From NCBI GenBank assembly GCA_050942825.1, contig JBMNOA010000004.1:1-64000 (forward strand): a DNA stretch of 64,000 nucleotides. Direction: 5' to 3'. A program made the position numbers and the translations under genes. The notes under the pieces were generated by a model. That model was not told the origin of the DNA, did not search any database, and saw only the letters and a list, made by a program, of their open reading frames with translations. The first letter of the stretch is position 1, and each line of letters opens with the position of its first letter. Below, piece after piece: positions 52,320-61,955 of the stretch. This DNA is from CAYRML01 sp050942825 (GTDB taxonomy: Bacteria; Bacillota; Dehalobacteriia; UBA4068).

Positions 52320-53660
52320 TTACATAAACGGAAATGGAGGCAAACCTCTTTTACCTTTTTTACCTTTACCCATACCGCCGCTACTAAACTGCTTCATCAA
52401 TTGTTGCATTTGTTTGTGCTGCTTTAAGAGTCTGTTGACATCCTGCACTTGCCTACCGCTGCCTCTAGCGATACGAAGTTTGCGCGATCCGGTTATCAAG
52501 GAAGGATTGGCTCTTTCTTCTTTGGTCATAGAATAGATCATAGATTCCACAATCACCAACTGTTTATCATCCAAATCAACATTTTTCAGCTGCTTACCCA
52601 TACCGGGTATCATGCCCATAACATCTTTCAAGCTGCCCATTTTACGCATACTTTGCATCTGTTCCAGATAATCGTCAAAAGTAAATTGGGCTTTACGCAT
52701 CTTTTCTTCCATTTTTTGTAATTGATCCTGATTCACAGCGGACTGAGCCTTTTCGATCAGAGTCAAAACATCCCCCATGCCCAAGATGCGTGAGGACATG
52801 CGATCGGGATAAAAAGGCTCCAAAGATTCCAGCTTTTCACCTGTGCCCGTGAATTTTATGGGTTTTCCAGTGACGGCCTTGACGGAAAGAGCAGCACCAC
52901 CTCTGGTATCACCATCCAATTTAGTTAAAACAATACCTGTAACAGCCAATTGCTCATTAAAAGCAGCCGCTACATTAACAGCATCCTGACCAGCCATAGC
53001 ATCGACTACCAAGAGTATTTCCTGCGTCTCAACAGCCTCTTTGATGGCAGTCAATTCCTGCATCAATTCTTCATTTATATGCAAACGTCCGGCTGTATCC
53101 ACTATCAAATAATCATTGCCGAATTTTTTGGCATGTTCGTAAGCACCCTTGGCAATCTCGACAGGACTAACTTGATTTCCCATGGCAAAGACGGGAATAT
53201 TGGTCTTTTCTCCCAGAACCTCTAATTGCTTGATAGCAGCCGGGCGATAAATATCAGCTGCTGCCAAAAGTGGTCTTTTACCTTGTCCTTTTAGCCACAA
53301 AGCCAGCTTGCCGCTACTGGTGGTTTTACCTGCTCCCTGCAAACCTACCATCAAAATTACTGTAGGGGGTTTGGCAGAAACAATCAGCTTAGATTGCTCA
53401 GAACCCATTAATTCCGTTAATTGCTCATGAACCATTTTGACCACTTGCTGGCCGGGAGTCAGACTGTTCAAGACTTGTGAACCAACAGCCTTTTCTTTTA
53501 TTTTGGCAATAAAATCTTTAGCAACCTTGTAATTGACGTCAGCTTCCAAAAGAGCGACCCTGATCTCTCTCATAGCTTCATTGACATCGGATTCACTGAG
53601 CTTGCCTTTGCCTTTTAACTTGCTGAAAATGCTTTGCAATCTATCGCCTAAAACAGACAT
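52320..53660 (-). CDS. ffh: Signal recognition particle protein Ffh
   Basis: SRP54 GTPase, 446 aa. N domain, G domain with GLQGAGKTTSSGKLA, DTAGRLHIN, TKLDGDTRGG, and a methionine-rich M domain (about 300-446: LEQMQSMRKMGSLKDVMGM) with a glycine/lysine-rich end. Immediately adjacent to ylxM (no gap). Confidence 0.98.
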   Translation of the reverse strand: MSVLGDRLQSIFSKLKGKGKLSESDVNEAMREIRVALLEADVNYKVAKDFIAKIKEKAVGSQVLNSLTPGQQVVKMVHEQLTELMGSEQSKLIVSAKPPTVILMVGLQGAGKTTSSGKLALWLKGQGKRPLLAAADIYRPAAIKQLEVLGEKTNIPVFAMGNQVSPVEIAKGAYEHAKKFGNDYLIVDTAGRLHINEELMQELTAIKEAVETQEILLVVDAMAGQDAVNVAAAFNEQLAVTGIVLTKLDGDTRGGAALSVKAVTGKPIKFTGTGEKLESLEPFYPDRMSSRILGMGDVLTLIEKAQSAVNQDQLQKMEEKMRKAQFTFDDYLEQMQSMRKMGSLKDVMGMIPGMGKQLKNVDLDDKQLVIVESMIYSMTKEERANPSLITGSRKLRIARGSGRQVQDVNRLLKQHKQMQQLMKQFSSGGMGKGKKGKRGLPPFPFM

Positions 53661-54005
53661 TCAATCACCGTCTTTCATTACTTGCCAGCTTTGCCAAAAT
53701 TGCTGCCAAAGCTGCACAGTTGGTGCTTTTTCCAGTTGTTTGGCCAAGCGCTGCAAATCCGCTTCCTGCTGCAATCTTTGATAATATTTATCTGCCAGCG
53801 CTAATTGACTCTCATATTTTTCCAATAAGGCCTCACCGCGTTTGATCAGATCATGTACGGCCTGCCTGCTGATATGCAAAAATTCGCCAATTTCCGCCAG
53901 GGAGAAGTCCTCCTCATAAAAAAGACGCAGAGCTTCCTGCTGCTTGGCAGTCAAAAGAACACCATAAAAATCAAATAATATCGCTATATGTGCTCTCTTG
54001 TCCAT
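53661..54005 (-). CDS. ylxM: YlxM-family SRP-associated DNA-binding-like protein
   Basis: 114 aa helix-turn-helix protein (AKQQEALRLFYEEDFSLAEI; LHISRQAVHDLIKRGE), similar to sigma-70 region 4. YlxM proteins stimulate or bind SRP in streptococci. It heads the SRP/ribosome operon. Confidence 0.92.
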   Translation of the reverse strand: MDKRAHIAILFDFYGVLLTAKQQEALRLFYEEDFSLAEIGEFLHISRQAVHDLIKRGEALLEKYESQLALADKYYQRLQQEADLQRLAKQLEKAPTVQLWQQFWQSWQVMKDGD

Positions 54006-54051
54006 TAAAATCCATCTCCACTGACTTTTTGGGTTTTTAGTTTACCTGATT

Positions 54052-54080
54052 ATTATACATAAATATAATTTGGCCGTCAA
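54052..54080 (-). promoter_or_regulatory. Strong sigma-A promoter of ylxM-ffh-rpsP-khpA-rimM-trmD
   Basis: Minus strand TTGACG (54080-54075), 17-bp spacer, TATAAT (54057-54052). Eleven of twelve consensus bases. Confidence 0.88.
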
Positions 54081-54114
54081 GTATTTTTACTTGTCAGACA
54101 ATCATAAACAACGG

Positions 54115-54156
54115 TTGAAAAAAGAGAGACTTTAAAAAATTTCAAAGTCTCTCTTT
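54115..54156 (-). terminator. Intrinsic terminator after mtaD
   Basis: A perfect 13-bp stem AAAGAGAGACTTT / AAAGTCTCTCTTT with a 10-nt loop, then TTTTTTC on the minus strand, 3 bp from the mtaD stop. Confidence 0.94.
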
Positions 54157-54159
54157 AGG

Positions 54160-55464
54160 TCAAGAACAGATCCTTTTAGCTATAACAGAGGCATCAGCCA
54201 TGATTTTTTCTGCATCCAGATAGAGCAATTGTCGTTTTTCCATCAGCAGTCTACCATTGATGATAACACTATCCACATCCGCCCCCGAGGCCGCATATAC
54301 CAGATGTGAAATAAGATCATTGGGCGGCATCAGATGCGGTTGGTCCAGATTTAGCAAGATCAAATCGGCCTTCATGCCCTCTTTCAGCACTCCCACATCT
54401 TCATATCCTAAAGCTTTGGCCCCGTTGAGCGTTGCCATCAGCAAGGCCTGCCCCGCCGGCAAAACAGTAGGATCAGCATTGCTGACTTTGGCCAAGAGAG
54501 CCGCTGTACGCATTTCCTGGAACATATCCAAATTATTGTTACTGCAGGCGCTATCTGTTCCGATACTGACATTGATACCATGCTCTAAAAGCTTGGCTAC
54601 CGGAGCAATGCCACTGCCCAGCTTCATATTGCTGCGGGGGTTATAGGCAATACTTATATCATGACCCAGTAAAAGCTTTATCTCATCATCATCGATAAAT
54701 ACGCCATGAGCAGCCAAAACTTTATTGTCCTCAAACAAGCCGATCTCAGCCATCAATTGTACAGGTCGACGCTGATACAGTTCTTCTATCTGTGCCACTT
54801 CAGTTTGTGTTTCTGCTAAATGAATGTGGATTGGTGCAGCATATTTTTTGGCCATAGCAATCGTTCTTTTCAAATAATCCGGATTGCAGGTATAGGGCGC
54901 ATGAGGACCCAGCATCACTGTAATCAGACCATCGGCTGCACCCTGCCATTTTTGCCAAAAAGCAGGGAAATCGTCTAATTTGTCATGCTGTCCTGCCCCA
55001 GGAGCTATTAAACCCTCGGAGAGCGAAGCCCTCATACCGGATTGTACTACAACTTCTGCTACATCATTCATATAAAAATACATGTCGGCAAAAGCAGTAG
55101 TTCCGGATTTTAGCATTTCTACAATAGCCAAAAGCGTTCCTTTGGCAATATCAGAGGCTGTTAATTTGGCTTCGGCCGGCCAGACACGAGTCGTGAGCCA
55201 ATCCATTAACTGCATATCATCACCATAACCTCTAAAAAGACTCATTGCAGCATGACCATGGGTATTGATCAAACCGGGCATGGCCAACAAATGGCTGCCA
55301 TCAATGATTTTATCGTATTCGGACTCGTTATCGACCTTGCCAAGAGAAAATATTTTATCATCTTTGATCATGATATCAGCCGAAAAAATTGGTTTTAGGG
55401 AGCCGTTTTGCTCCTGTTGCATAGATAAAATTGAGGCGTTTTTTATCAGAATGGACAAATTCAT
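54160..55464 (-). CDS. mtaD: 5-methylthioadenosine/S-adenosylhomocysteine deaminase
   Basis: Amidohydrolase of 434 aa. Metal and catalytic sites: PGLINTHGHAAMSLFRG, HIHLAETQTEV, AHGVFIDDDEI and GTDSACSNNNLDM. Deaminates SAH/MTA to inosyl forms. ATG overlaps the mtnP stop (ATGA). Together with mtnP it handles the purine part of SAM by-products. Confidence 0.9.
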   Translation of the reverse strand: MNLSILIKNASILSMQQEQNGSLKPIFSADIMIKDDKIFSLGKVDNESEYDKIIDGSHLLAMPGLINTHGHAAMSLFRGYGDDMQLMDWLTTRVWPAEAKLTASDIAKGTLLAIVEMLKSGTTAFADMYFYMNDVAEVVVQSGMRASLSEGLIAPGAGQHDKLDDFPAFWQKWQGAADGLITVMLGPHAPYTCNPDYLKRTIAMAKKYAAPIHIHLAETQTEVAQIEELYQRRPVQLMAEIGLFEDNKVLAAHGVFIDDDEIKLLLGHDISIAYNPRSNMKLGSGIAPVAKLLEHGINVSIGTDSACSNNNLDMFQEMRTAALLAKVSNADPTVLPAGQALLMATLNGAKALGYEDVGVLKEGMKADLILLNLDQPHLMPPNDLISHLVYAASGADVDSVIINGRLLMEKRQLLYLDAEKIMADASVIAKRICS

Positions 55465-56264
55465 CTCTCCTTTAATGACCAATTATTACAAGCGGCTATT
55501 TTGGCGGCAGCGCAAGAACAGCCCATATTGGAATTGTTTCTTTGCTGTAATATTGCTTCCAGAATACTTTCCAGACTGTCTTTTTCATTACCCATAATAT
55601 TTGATATACTCTCTACATCAAGAGCTTCCTCTTCATTCATACCGGCAGCATAATTGGCTACCACAGCCAAGGAAGCATAACAAAGACCGGCCTCTCTGGC
55701 CAGAGGAGCTTCCGGCACACCGGTCATGCCAATAAGATTCGCCCCCCATAAAGCATAGGCTTTAATCTCTGCGGGGGTCTCAAAGCGCGGCCCCTGAGTG
55801 CACAGATATACGCCACCTGTTTTGATCTCCACAGAGCGACTTTGAGCAGCCCGCATAATGGTTTGTCCCAAACGTGAGCAATAAGGTTCGGTCATATCTA
55901 CATGATCTACCAGACCTTCAGCAGAAAAGGTACACTCCCTGCCCCAGGTATTATCAATAAATTGCTCCAAAAGAACCAGACTGCCAGGAGACATTTCTCT
56001 GGCCAAACTGCCTACGCAGCAAAGAGATATCACCTCTTTGACACCTAACACCACCAAAGCATAAATATTGGCCCGATAATTGATCAAATGAGGGGGTACA
56101 CTATGCCTCTTTCCATGACGGGGCAAAAAAACCACAGGCTGGCCGGCATAATCAGTCTGGTATACCGTGGCTTGTCCATAGGGTGTTTCCATAACATCTT
56201 CTTGCACTGATGACATCAAAGCAAACTCATAAAGACCGGTTCCGCTAATAATTCCTAACGACAT
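55461..56264 (-). CDS. mtnP: S-methyl-5'-thioadenosine/inosine phosphorylase
   Basis: 267 aa purine-nucleoside phosphorylase family. LGIISGTGLYEF, FLPRHGKRHSVPPHLINYRA, VYLCTQGPRFETPAEI and GMTGVPEAPLARE are typical. As it is coupled to mtaD, the physiological substrate may be methylthioinosine or inosine rather than MTA; not decidable here. The C-terminus carries a cysteine cluster (MGCSCAAAKIAAC). Confidence 0.88.
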   Translation of the reverse strand: MSLGIISGTGLYEFALMSSVQEDVMETPYGQATVYQTDYAGQPVVFLPRHGKRHSVPPHLINYRANIYALVVLGVKEVISLCCVGSLAREMSPGSLVLLEQFIDNTWGRECTFSAEGLVDHVDMTEPYCSRLGQTIMRAAQSRSVEIKTGGVYLCTQGPRFETPAEIKAYALWGANLIGMTGVPEAPLAREAGLCYASLAVVANYAAGMNEEEALDVESISNIMGNEKDSLESILEAILQQRNNSNMGCSCAAAKIAACNNWSLKER

Positions 56265-56284
56265 ATCTTCCCTCCTGTCAATTA

Positions 56285-57196
56285 CTACTCAAATAGAGCC
56301 TTGGCAAATTCTTCGGCCACAAAGGGCTGCAAATCATCGATTCCTTCTCCCACACCTATCATCCTGACAGGTAAATTACTTTCATTGACGATACCACAGA
56401 CACTGCCACCCTTGGCTGTACCATCCAGTTTGGTCAAAATAACACCCGATAAGTCTATTACCTCGCCAAACATTTTAGCCTGGGAAATTGCATTTTGCCC
56501 CGTTCCGGCATCTAAAACCAGTATTTTTTCCACATGAGCATCTCCGGCTTCTCTTGTTATAACTTTACCGATTTTCTTTAATTCTTCCATTAAATTAATT
56601 TTGTTTTGCAAACGTCCGGCTGTATCAATGATCAAGATATCTGCTTTTCGCGATAAGGCAGCTCGGCAAGCATCAAAAACGACAGCGGCAGGGTCAGCAC
56701 CCTGACCTTGTTTTATCAAGTCCACGCCTGCTCTACTGGCCCATTCCTGTAGCTGCTCGGCAGCAGCAGCCCTAAAAGTATCAGCTGCAGCCAACAGTAC
56801 CTTTTGACCCTGATTACTATAAGCAGCAGCTAATTTGCCGATGGTGGTGGTTTTGCCCGCTCCGTTCACTCCGACCATCACCCAAATATTGAGACGGCCT
56901 GCCACGGGCTGCAATCCTCCTGCTTGTGATTTTTGTAGCAAAGAAGTAATTTCTTCTTCCAATAATCCTTGTAAAAGTGTAGGATCGCTAATTTTTTCCC
57001 CTTTGACCCGGCAGCGCAGCTGGTCGACCAAAAAGCAAGATGTAGTCACACCGACATCGGCTTGAATCAGAGCTTCCTCCAGTTCATCATATAAATCATC
57101 ACTGATACGCTGTCCACTAAAAAGAGCGCCGACCTTGCCTAAGAGATTACCTCTGGTAGGCAACAGCCCTTTTTGCAGTTTTTCAAAAAAACCCAT
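56285..57196 (-). CDS. ftsY: Signal recognition particle receptor FtsY
   Basis: 303 aa SRP receptor GTPase without a long acidic A domain. GVNGAGKTTTIGKLAA, DTAGRLQNK, TKLDGTAKGG and the C-terminal GVGEGIDDLQPFVAEEF. Follows smc by 31 bp, the standard order. Confidence 0.98.
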   Translation of the reverse strand: MGFFEKLQKGLLPTRGNLLGKVGALFSGQRISDDLYDELEEALIQADVGVTTSCFLVDQLRCRVKGEKISDPTLLQGLLEEEITSLLQKSQAGGLQPVAGRLNIWVMVGVNGAGKTTTIGKLAAAYSNQGQKVLLAAADTFRAAAAEQLQEWASRAGVDLIKQGQGADPAAVVFDACRAALSRKADILIIDTAGRLQNKINLMEELKKIGKVITREAGDAHVEKILVLDAGTGQNAISQAKMFGEVIDLSGVILTKLDGTAKGGSVCGIVNESNLPVRMIGVGEGIDDLQPFVAEEFAKALFE

Positions 57197-57227
57197 ATTT
57201 TCCTCCTAAGCACTTATGATTTTCGGC

Positions 57228-60200
57228 TCATAATTTTACTGAAATAATTTTCGAGATACCTTCTTCTGCCATGGTCACACCCCAAAGAGAGGAGGCCGTC
57301 TCCATAGTACCCTGACGATGTGAAATAAGTAGAAATTGTGTATTTTGTGCTAAATCTTTTATATAATCAGCGAAACGGTTAACATTAGACTCATCCAATG
57401 CTGCATCTACTTCATCCATCACACAAAAAGGCATCGGGCGTACAGCTAAGACAGCAAACAGGAAAGATAGGCCAACTAAGGTTTTTTCCCCTCCTGATAA
57501 AAGATTATGATTTATCACCTTTTTGCCTGGGGGCTGCACTGCCATCTCCACGCCGGTCTCCAGAATATTATCAGGCTGGCTCATAACTAAAGCTGCCGTA
57601 CCTCCATTAAAAAGGCGGGCAAAAGACTTGTTGAATTCCTGGCTCAATTGCTCAAAGACCTTAACGAACTGAGAGGTCAAAATAGTATCCATATCCTTTA
57701 CTATACTATGCAATGAATCTATGGCCTCCAGGAGATCCTGCCTCTGCTCAGTCAAAAATTGATGACGCTCGGAGACAGCTTTATACTCTTCTATAGCAGC
57801 AATATTTACTATACCCAAAGCTGTGATTTGTTCACGCAGTTGCTTGAGACGCATAGTCATTTCTCTTGGGGACAGTTGCGGTTTCTCCAGTAAAACCGCC
57901 TGATCAAATGTCATACAGAATTTTTCTTGCAATTTATGCTCTTCATTGTACCATTCCGATTCCAAACGAGTCTTTTTCAGTTCCAATTGATGGCATAAAG
58001 AGCGCAGTTCCAGCACAGCCTGGCTTTGCTCTTTAATGCGTTTTTTCAGCTGCTGGCTTTGCTCCATTTCCGCCGATAGGCCGTGGCGTTTGGCGGTCAA
58101 TTCCGCCTCTTTTTCCATGGCTTGTCTTTCCCAGAGCAATAACTGCCCTTTTCCATCATTTTCTTTAACAATCAGATCCCCCAGCTCTTTGATAAGCTGG
58201 TCTAGATCGGCGCACTTACTTTCCTGCTCCCACAAGTTATCTTCGATCTCGCTTGCTAATCTTTGCTCGTTTTGCTGCAAATCAGTGATTTTTTGCTGCA
58301 GGCCGGCCAATTTCACTTTGAAGGCTGTTATATCTTCCTTTTCGGCTTCATTATGGGTTTGTTTTTCAGCCAATTGTTGCTGCAACTTTTCTACCTGCTG
58401 CATTAATAGATCATAATCATACTCTTTTTGCTGTAATTCCAGTGCCAATTCTTGTTCTTTTTCTGCTATATCCTTATTCTCTGCTCGCAGATTTTTAATT
58501 TCCTGCATAATAGCAGACAATTGCTTCTTGCTTAATTGACCTGATAAAAGCAGTTGCTCCTGGTCTTTTTGCGCAGCGTAGATAGCTTTGGTCAAATCCC
58601 TTATTTCTTGAGTGGTCTTTTCTACCTGTTCCTGCTTTTGTGCCAGGGATAAGCGCGCCGCTTGCAATTTATCCACCCACAGCACAAGCTCTTTTTCCAA
58701 AACAACCAGCTCTTCTTTACAAGTTTTTAAGGCGCTCTTTTTGCTCAATAGGTCAGCACTTTTTTTATGCTTGCTGCCACCGGATAAAGTAGCACCGGGA
58801 TTTATCATATCCCCTTCCAAAGTAACCACGCTATAACGATAATTGACAGCCTTGGCTGCTGCTGCTGCCACATCCAGATCAGAGACTATCAAGGTATTAG
58901 CTAATAAGAAATCAACTGCATCCTTGATTTTTAGCGGATAAGAAACCAGTTCACTAGCTCTGCCGTAGACTCCTTTAATAGACAGTGCTTTACTAAAATC
59001 GGCTTTCTCCCTTACCTTCAAAGTATCCAGGGGCAAAAATGTAGCCCTGCCACCATTTACCGTTTTTAGATAAGCAATAGCACTTTTGGCAGCCGCTTCT
59101 GTCTCAGCTACCATACTTTGCAAAGAGGCGCCTAAATATGTCTCTATAGCTACCTGATATTGAGACGGTACATCCAATAAAGAAGCCATGGCATCTATCA
59201 CGCCCGCTACTGCCTTTTCCTCTTGCTTTTTGGCTAGCAAGATACTTTTGATGCCGGGGAAAAAGCCTTCATAATTTTTAGCCATTTCTTCCAATATTGC
59301 CAAACGAGAGGAAAGCGCATGAACACGGTAACGGCAATCAGTTTCCCTACCTGCTAGCTCCTGCACATTCTCATTAAGCCCCAGTATATCCTTTTGTCCT
59401 CTTGATAATACGTATTCCTGATGCTCTCTTTGTTTTTTCAAATTTTGTATCTTCTCATGCAAATCCTTTTCTTGTGTCGAAAGTCCAAACAAAAAATTAT
59501 CCAGCTCGGCCTTTTGTTGTTCCAGACGTTTGATAGCTTGGAGATTATTTTCTGATAATTGCTTTTGATAGCGTATTTTATTACGGCAATCTGCTAAAAA
59601 ACCCGCTGATGCGAATATCTGTTCTTTGGCCTTATCAAGGCTATCTTGTAAAAAAGCAACTGCTTGTTTGCGGCTTTTTTCATCGGATTCTCCGGCAACT
59701 ATTTGTTTTTGTTGCTCATCTATAGCTGCTGATAATTCTTGTATCTGTGCCTTTAGAGCTTCGATCTGTTCTTGTTTGGTTTCATTGATAACATTGATAT
59801 CTTCCAGCTCTTTTTCCAATCTGGCTTTATTTTGCAAACAAGCCTCTTTTTGGGCACTTAACACCTTGAGATCGGAAAACAATTGTTCTTTTTGAGTCTT
59901 TAATTGATAAAATTGTTGTTGCAGCCGGGAAGCTTCTTGATCCAAATTAGCGATCAAAAGGTTTAGTTCCTCCGCTTGTGTTTCTAGTTGCAATTGATGT
60001 GTTTCTTTGTCCAAACAATCATTTTGGACCTGTTGTAATTGTTTGTTTATGTAGGTCAATTTTTCTTTGGTCTCACTGAGTATGTTAACAATCAGCGCTA
60101 TTTCCAGCTGATCGGCTTCCTCGTTCAAAGATAGATAGCGGCCTGCGATTTCCGACTGCTCGGATAGAGGCTGTAACCTGGATGATAACTCATTAATAAT

Positions 60201-60779
60201 ATCACTTACTCTTTCTAAATGACGTTCGGTTTCCTCTAATTTACGCAAAGCTTCTTTTTTACGATTACGATACTTGAGTATGCCGGCTGTCTCCTCAACT
60301 AGCATCCTTCTTTCTTCGGGTTTGGCATGTATTATTTCATGTATCTTATCTTGTCCGATCAAAGAAATGCCTTCTAGACCCACGCCACTGTCTATAAAAA
60401 GGTTATGAATATCTTTGAGGCGACAAGGCTTATTATTGAGCAAATATTCACTTTGACCGGAACGAAAGACCCGGCGGGTCACAACCACTTCAGTAAAAGG
60501 CTGATGCAAATAACTGTCACTGTTATCTAAAATTATGCTGACTTCGGCCATGCCGAGGGCCCGCCTTTTTTTTGATCCGGCAAATATCACATCTTCCAGT
60601 TTACCGCCCCTCAAGGTTTTGGCACTTTGCTCACCAAAAACCCAACGTAAAGCATCGGCTATATTTGATTTGCCGCTGCCGTTAGGTCCAACGATACAGG
60701 AAATACCCGGTTCTAACTGGATTTGAGTTTTATCGGTAAAAGACTTAAAACCTAATAGTTCGATTCTTTTGAGATACAT
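57228..60779 (-). CDS. smc: Chromosome segregation protein SMC
   Basis: 1183 aa. Walker A GPNGSGKSN (about 32-40), long coiled coil, hinge (about 515-630, with GRASELVSYPLKIKDAV and GGSKHKKS after it), return coiled coil, then signature LLSGGEKTLVGL and Walker B CVMDEVDAALDE. Normal length. Starts after a short hairpin and a weak promoter-like site. Confidence 0.98.
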   Translation of the reverse strand: MYLKRIELLGFKSFTDKTQIQLEPGISCIVGPNGSGKSNIADALRWVFGEQSAKTLRGGKLEDVIFAGSKKRRALGMAEVSIILDNSDSYLHQPFTEVVVTRRVFRSGQSEYLLNNKPCRLKDIHNLFIDSGVGLEGISLIGQDKIHEIIHAKPEERRMLVEETAGILKYRNRKKEALRKLEETERHLERVSDIINELSSRLQPLSEQSEIAGRYLSLNEEADQLEIALIVNILSETKEKLTYINKQLQQVQNDCLDKETHQLQLETQAEELNLLIANLDQEASRLQQQFYQLKTQKEQLFSDLKVLSAQKEACLQNKARLEKELEDINVINETKQEQIEALKAQIQELSAAIDEQQKQIVAGESDEKSRKQAVAFLQDSLDKAKEQIFASAGFLADCRNKIRYQKQLSENNLQAIKRLEQQKAELDNFLFGLSTQEKDLHEKIQNLKKQREHQEYVLSRGQKDILGLNENVQELAGRETDCRYRVHALSSRLAILEEMAKNYEGFFPGIKSILLAKKQEEKAVAGVIDAMASLLDVPSQYQVAIETYLGASLQSMVAETEAAAKSAIAYLKTVNGGRATFLPLDTLKVREKADFSKALSIKGVYGRASELVSYPLKIKDAVDFLLANTLIVSDLDVAAAAAKAVNYRYSVVTLEGDMINPGATLSGGSKHKKSADLLSKKSALKTCKEELVVLEKELVLWVDKLQAARLSLAQKQEQVEKTTQEIRDLTKAIYAAQKDQEQLLLSGQLSKKQLSAIMQEIKNLRAENKDIAEKEQELALELQQKEYDYDLLMQQVEKLQQQLAEKQTHNEAEKEDITAFKVKLAGLQQKITDLQQNEQRLASEIEDNLWEQESKCADLDQLIKELGDLIVKENDGKGQLLLWERQAMEKEAELTAKRHGLSAEMEQSQQLKKRIKEQSQAVLELRSLCHQLELKKTRLESEWYNEEHKLQEKFCMTFDQAVLLEKPQLSPREMTMRLKQLREQITALGIVNIAAIEEYKAVSERHQFLTEQRQDLLEAIDSLHSIVKDMDTILTSQFVKVFEQLSQEFNKSFARLFNGGTAALVMSQPDNILETGVEMAVQPPGKKVINHNLLSGGEKTLVGLSFLFAVLAVRPMPFCVMDEVDAALDESNVNRFADYIKDLAQNTQFLLISHRQGTMETASSLWGVTMAEEGISKIISVKL

Positions 60780-60791
60780 CGAAACCTCCGC

Positions 60792-60815
60792 AAGGCATAA
60801 TTGCCTTATATTATA
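60792..60815 (-). promoter_or_regulatory. Hairpin and promoter-like -10 upstream of smc
   Basis: A TATAAT box (minus strand 60815-60810) with only a weak -35 is followed by AAGGCA/TGCCTT (6 bp, 4-nt loop) just before the smc ribosome site GGAGG. May give smc its own transcript start. Confidence 0.35.
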
Positions 60816-60864
60816 CCATAATATAGTATAAATTACCAGTTACGGGCTCATAAAACTGCTTGGC

Positions 60865-61944
60865 TTAAGGCATCGTTTTTTCGTAAATCTGTAAAAATTC
60901 TTTATATGACAAAACAAATTTTTGTGAGTCTTTGGCGATAGCAATAGCATTTTCCGAGAGTTTATCATCAGCATGAAAACGCGGCCTTTGGCCTGATTTT
61001 TCTTGCAGCCAGAGCTTATTGCTTTTGTGATGCCCGATAGATTCCGGTAATTGACGCTTAGGTATATAGATATCTTGCGGCCAAAAGCCGGCCAAAGTGA
61101 TGGCAGTTATTAATTGTTGTTTTTTCAAAGCGCTGCGCACCAAATGACCAAAAGCAGCATCATAGGGGCCCTCAAGAAGGGCTGCCTCTACATCAGCAGA
61201 GGGATTTATACCTATACGGATCACAGGTATATCGGCTAAAGCAAAAATTGCTGCCATATCCCTACACACCCTGACAGCCTCTTCGACGGTCTGCGGCCTA
61301 TATTGGCCATTCTCATAAAGAAGAGCTAAAGGCGTATGACGCAAAACCAAAGTAGGATAAATTCTCACCATAGCAGGTCTAATCTTGACAGCCTCCCTGG
61401 CGGAAAAAAGGCTTTGTTTTATATCATCCTGGGGCAATCCCGTCATCAGTTGTAGGCCCAGAATAAAACCTTTTTCCAGGATAAGATGAGCGGCTCTTTT
61501 AGCAGTATCGCTGTCATATCCTCTACCGGAGGCTCGTAAAACCTGATCGGAAAAGGACTGTATGCCCAGTTCAATGGTATTGACTCCATAGGCAGCAAGA
61601 AAATCCAGCTCTTGTTCATCTATATAATCAGGACGGGTGGAGATACGGATTGACTTGATACGTCCATCAGCCAAATATGGCTGTGCAAATGACAAGTATT
61701 GCTCTTGTTTTTGTTTAGGCAAGGCGGAAAAACTCCCGCCATAAAAAGCTAGCTCCGGAATATCATGATCGCAGCGGGCTACAGCTTCGGCAATATCTGC
61801 TTGGTCAGGTCCTTGCTTGTAGCCGCTTATTGCCGTTTGATCACAATATATACATTGATGCGGGCAACCTTGCATAGGAATAAAAAAAGGCAAAATGGTA
61901 TTTTTTGCCTTTTTTAGCATTTTACTGTTATTTATTCTTAACAT
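60865..61944 (-). CDS. Radical SAM protein related to the Elp3 N-terminal domain
   Basis: 359 aa. Radical SAM cluster motif GCPHQCIYCDQ; FYGGSFSALP; GVNTIELGIQSFSDQVL; GLQLMTGLPQDD. It lacks an acetyltransferase domain, so it is not a full Elp3. Genes of this type sit between rnc and smc in many Clostridia, role unknown, possibly RNA or cofactor modification. The ATG at 61944 has AGAGTGG and lies 12 bp from the rnc stop; a longer frame would overlap rnc. Confidence 0.85.
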   Translation of the reverse strand: MLRINNSKMLKKAKNTILPFFIPMQGCPHQCIYCDQTAISGYKQGPDQADIAEAVARCDHDIPELAFYGGSFSALPKQKQEQYLSFAQPYLADGRIKSIRISTRPDYIDEQELDFLAAYGVNTIELGIQSFSDQVLRASGRGYDSDTAKRAAHLILEKGFILGLQLMTGLPQDDIKQSLFSAREAVKIRPAMVRIYPTLVLRHTPLALLYENGQYRPQTVEEAVRVCRDMAAIFALADIPVIRIGINPSADVEAALLEGPYDAAFGHLVRSALKKQQLITAITLAGFWPQDIYIPKRQLPESIGHHKSNKLWLQEKSGQRPRFHADDKLSENAIAIAKDSQKFVLSYKEFLQIYEKTMP

Positions 61945-61955
61945 AAAACCACTCT

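Noticed and set aside
52320..57196. ffh and ftsY as a recent duplication
   Set aside because: They share only the ancient SRP GTPase core; lengths, N and M domains and flanking sequence differ.
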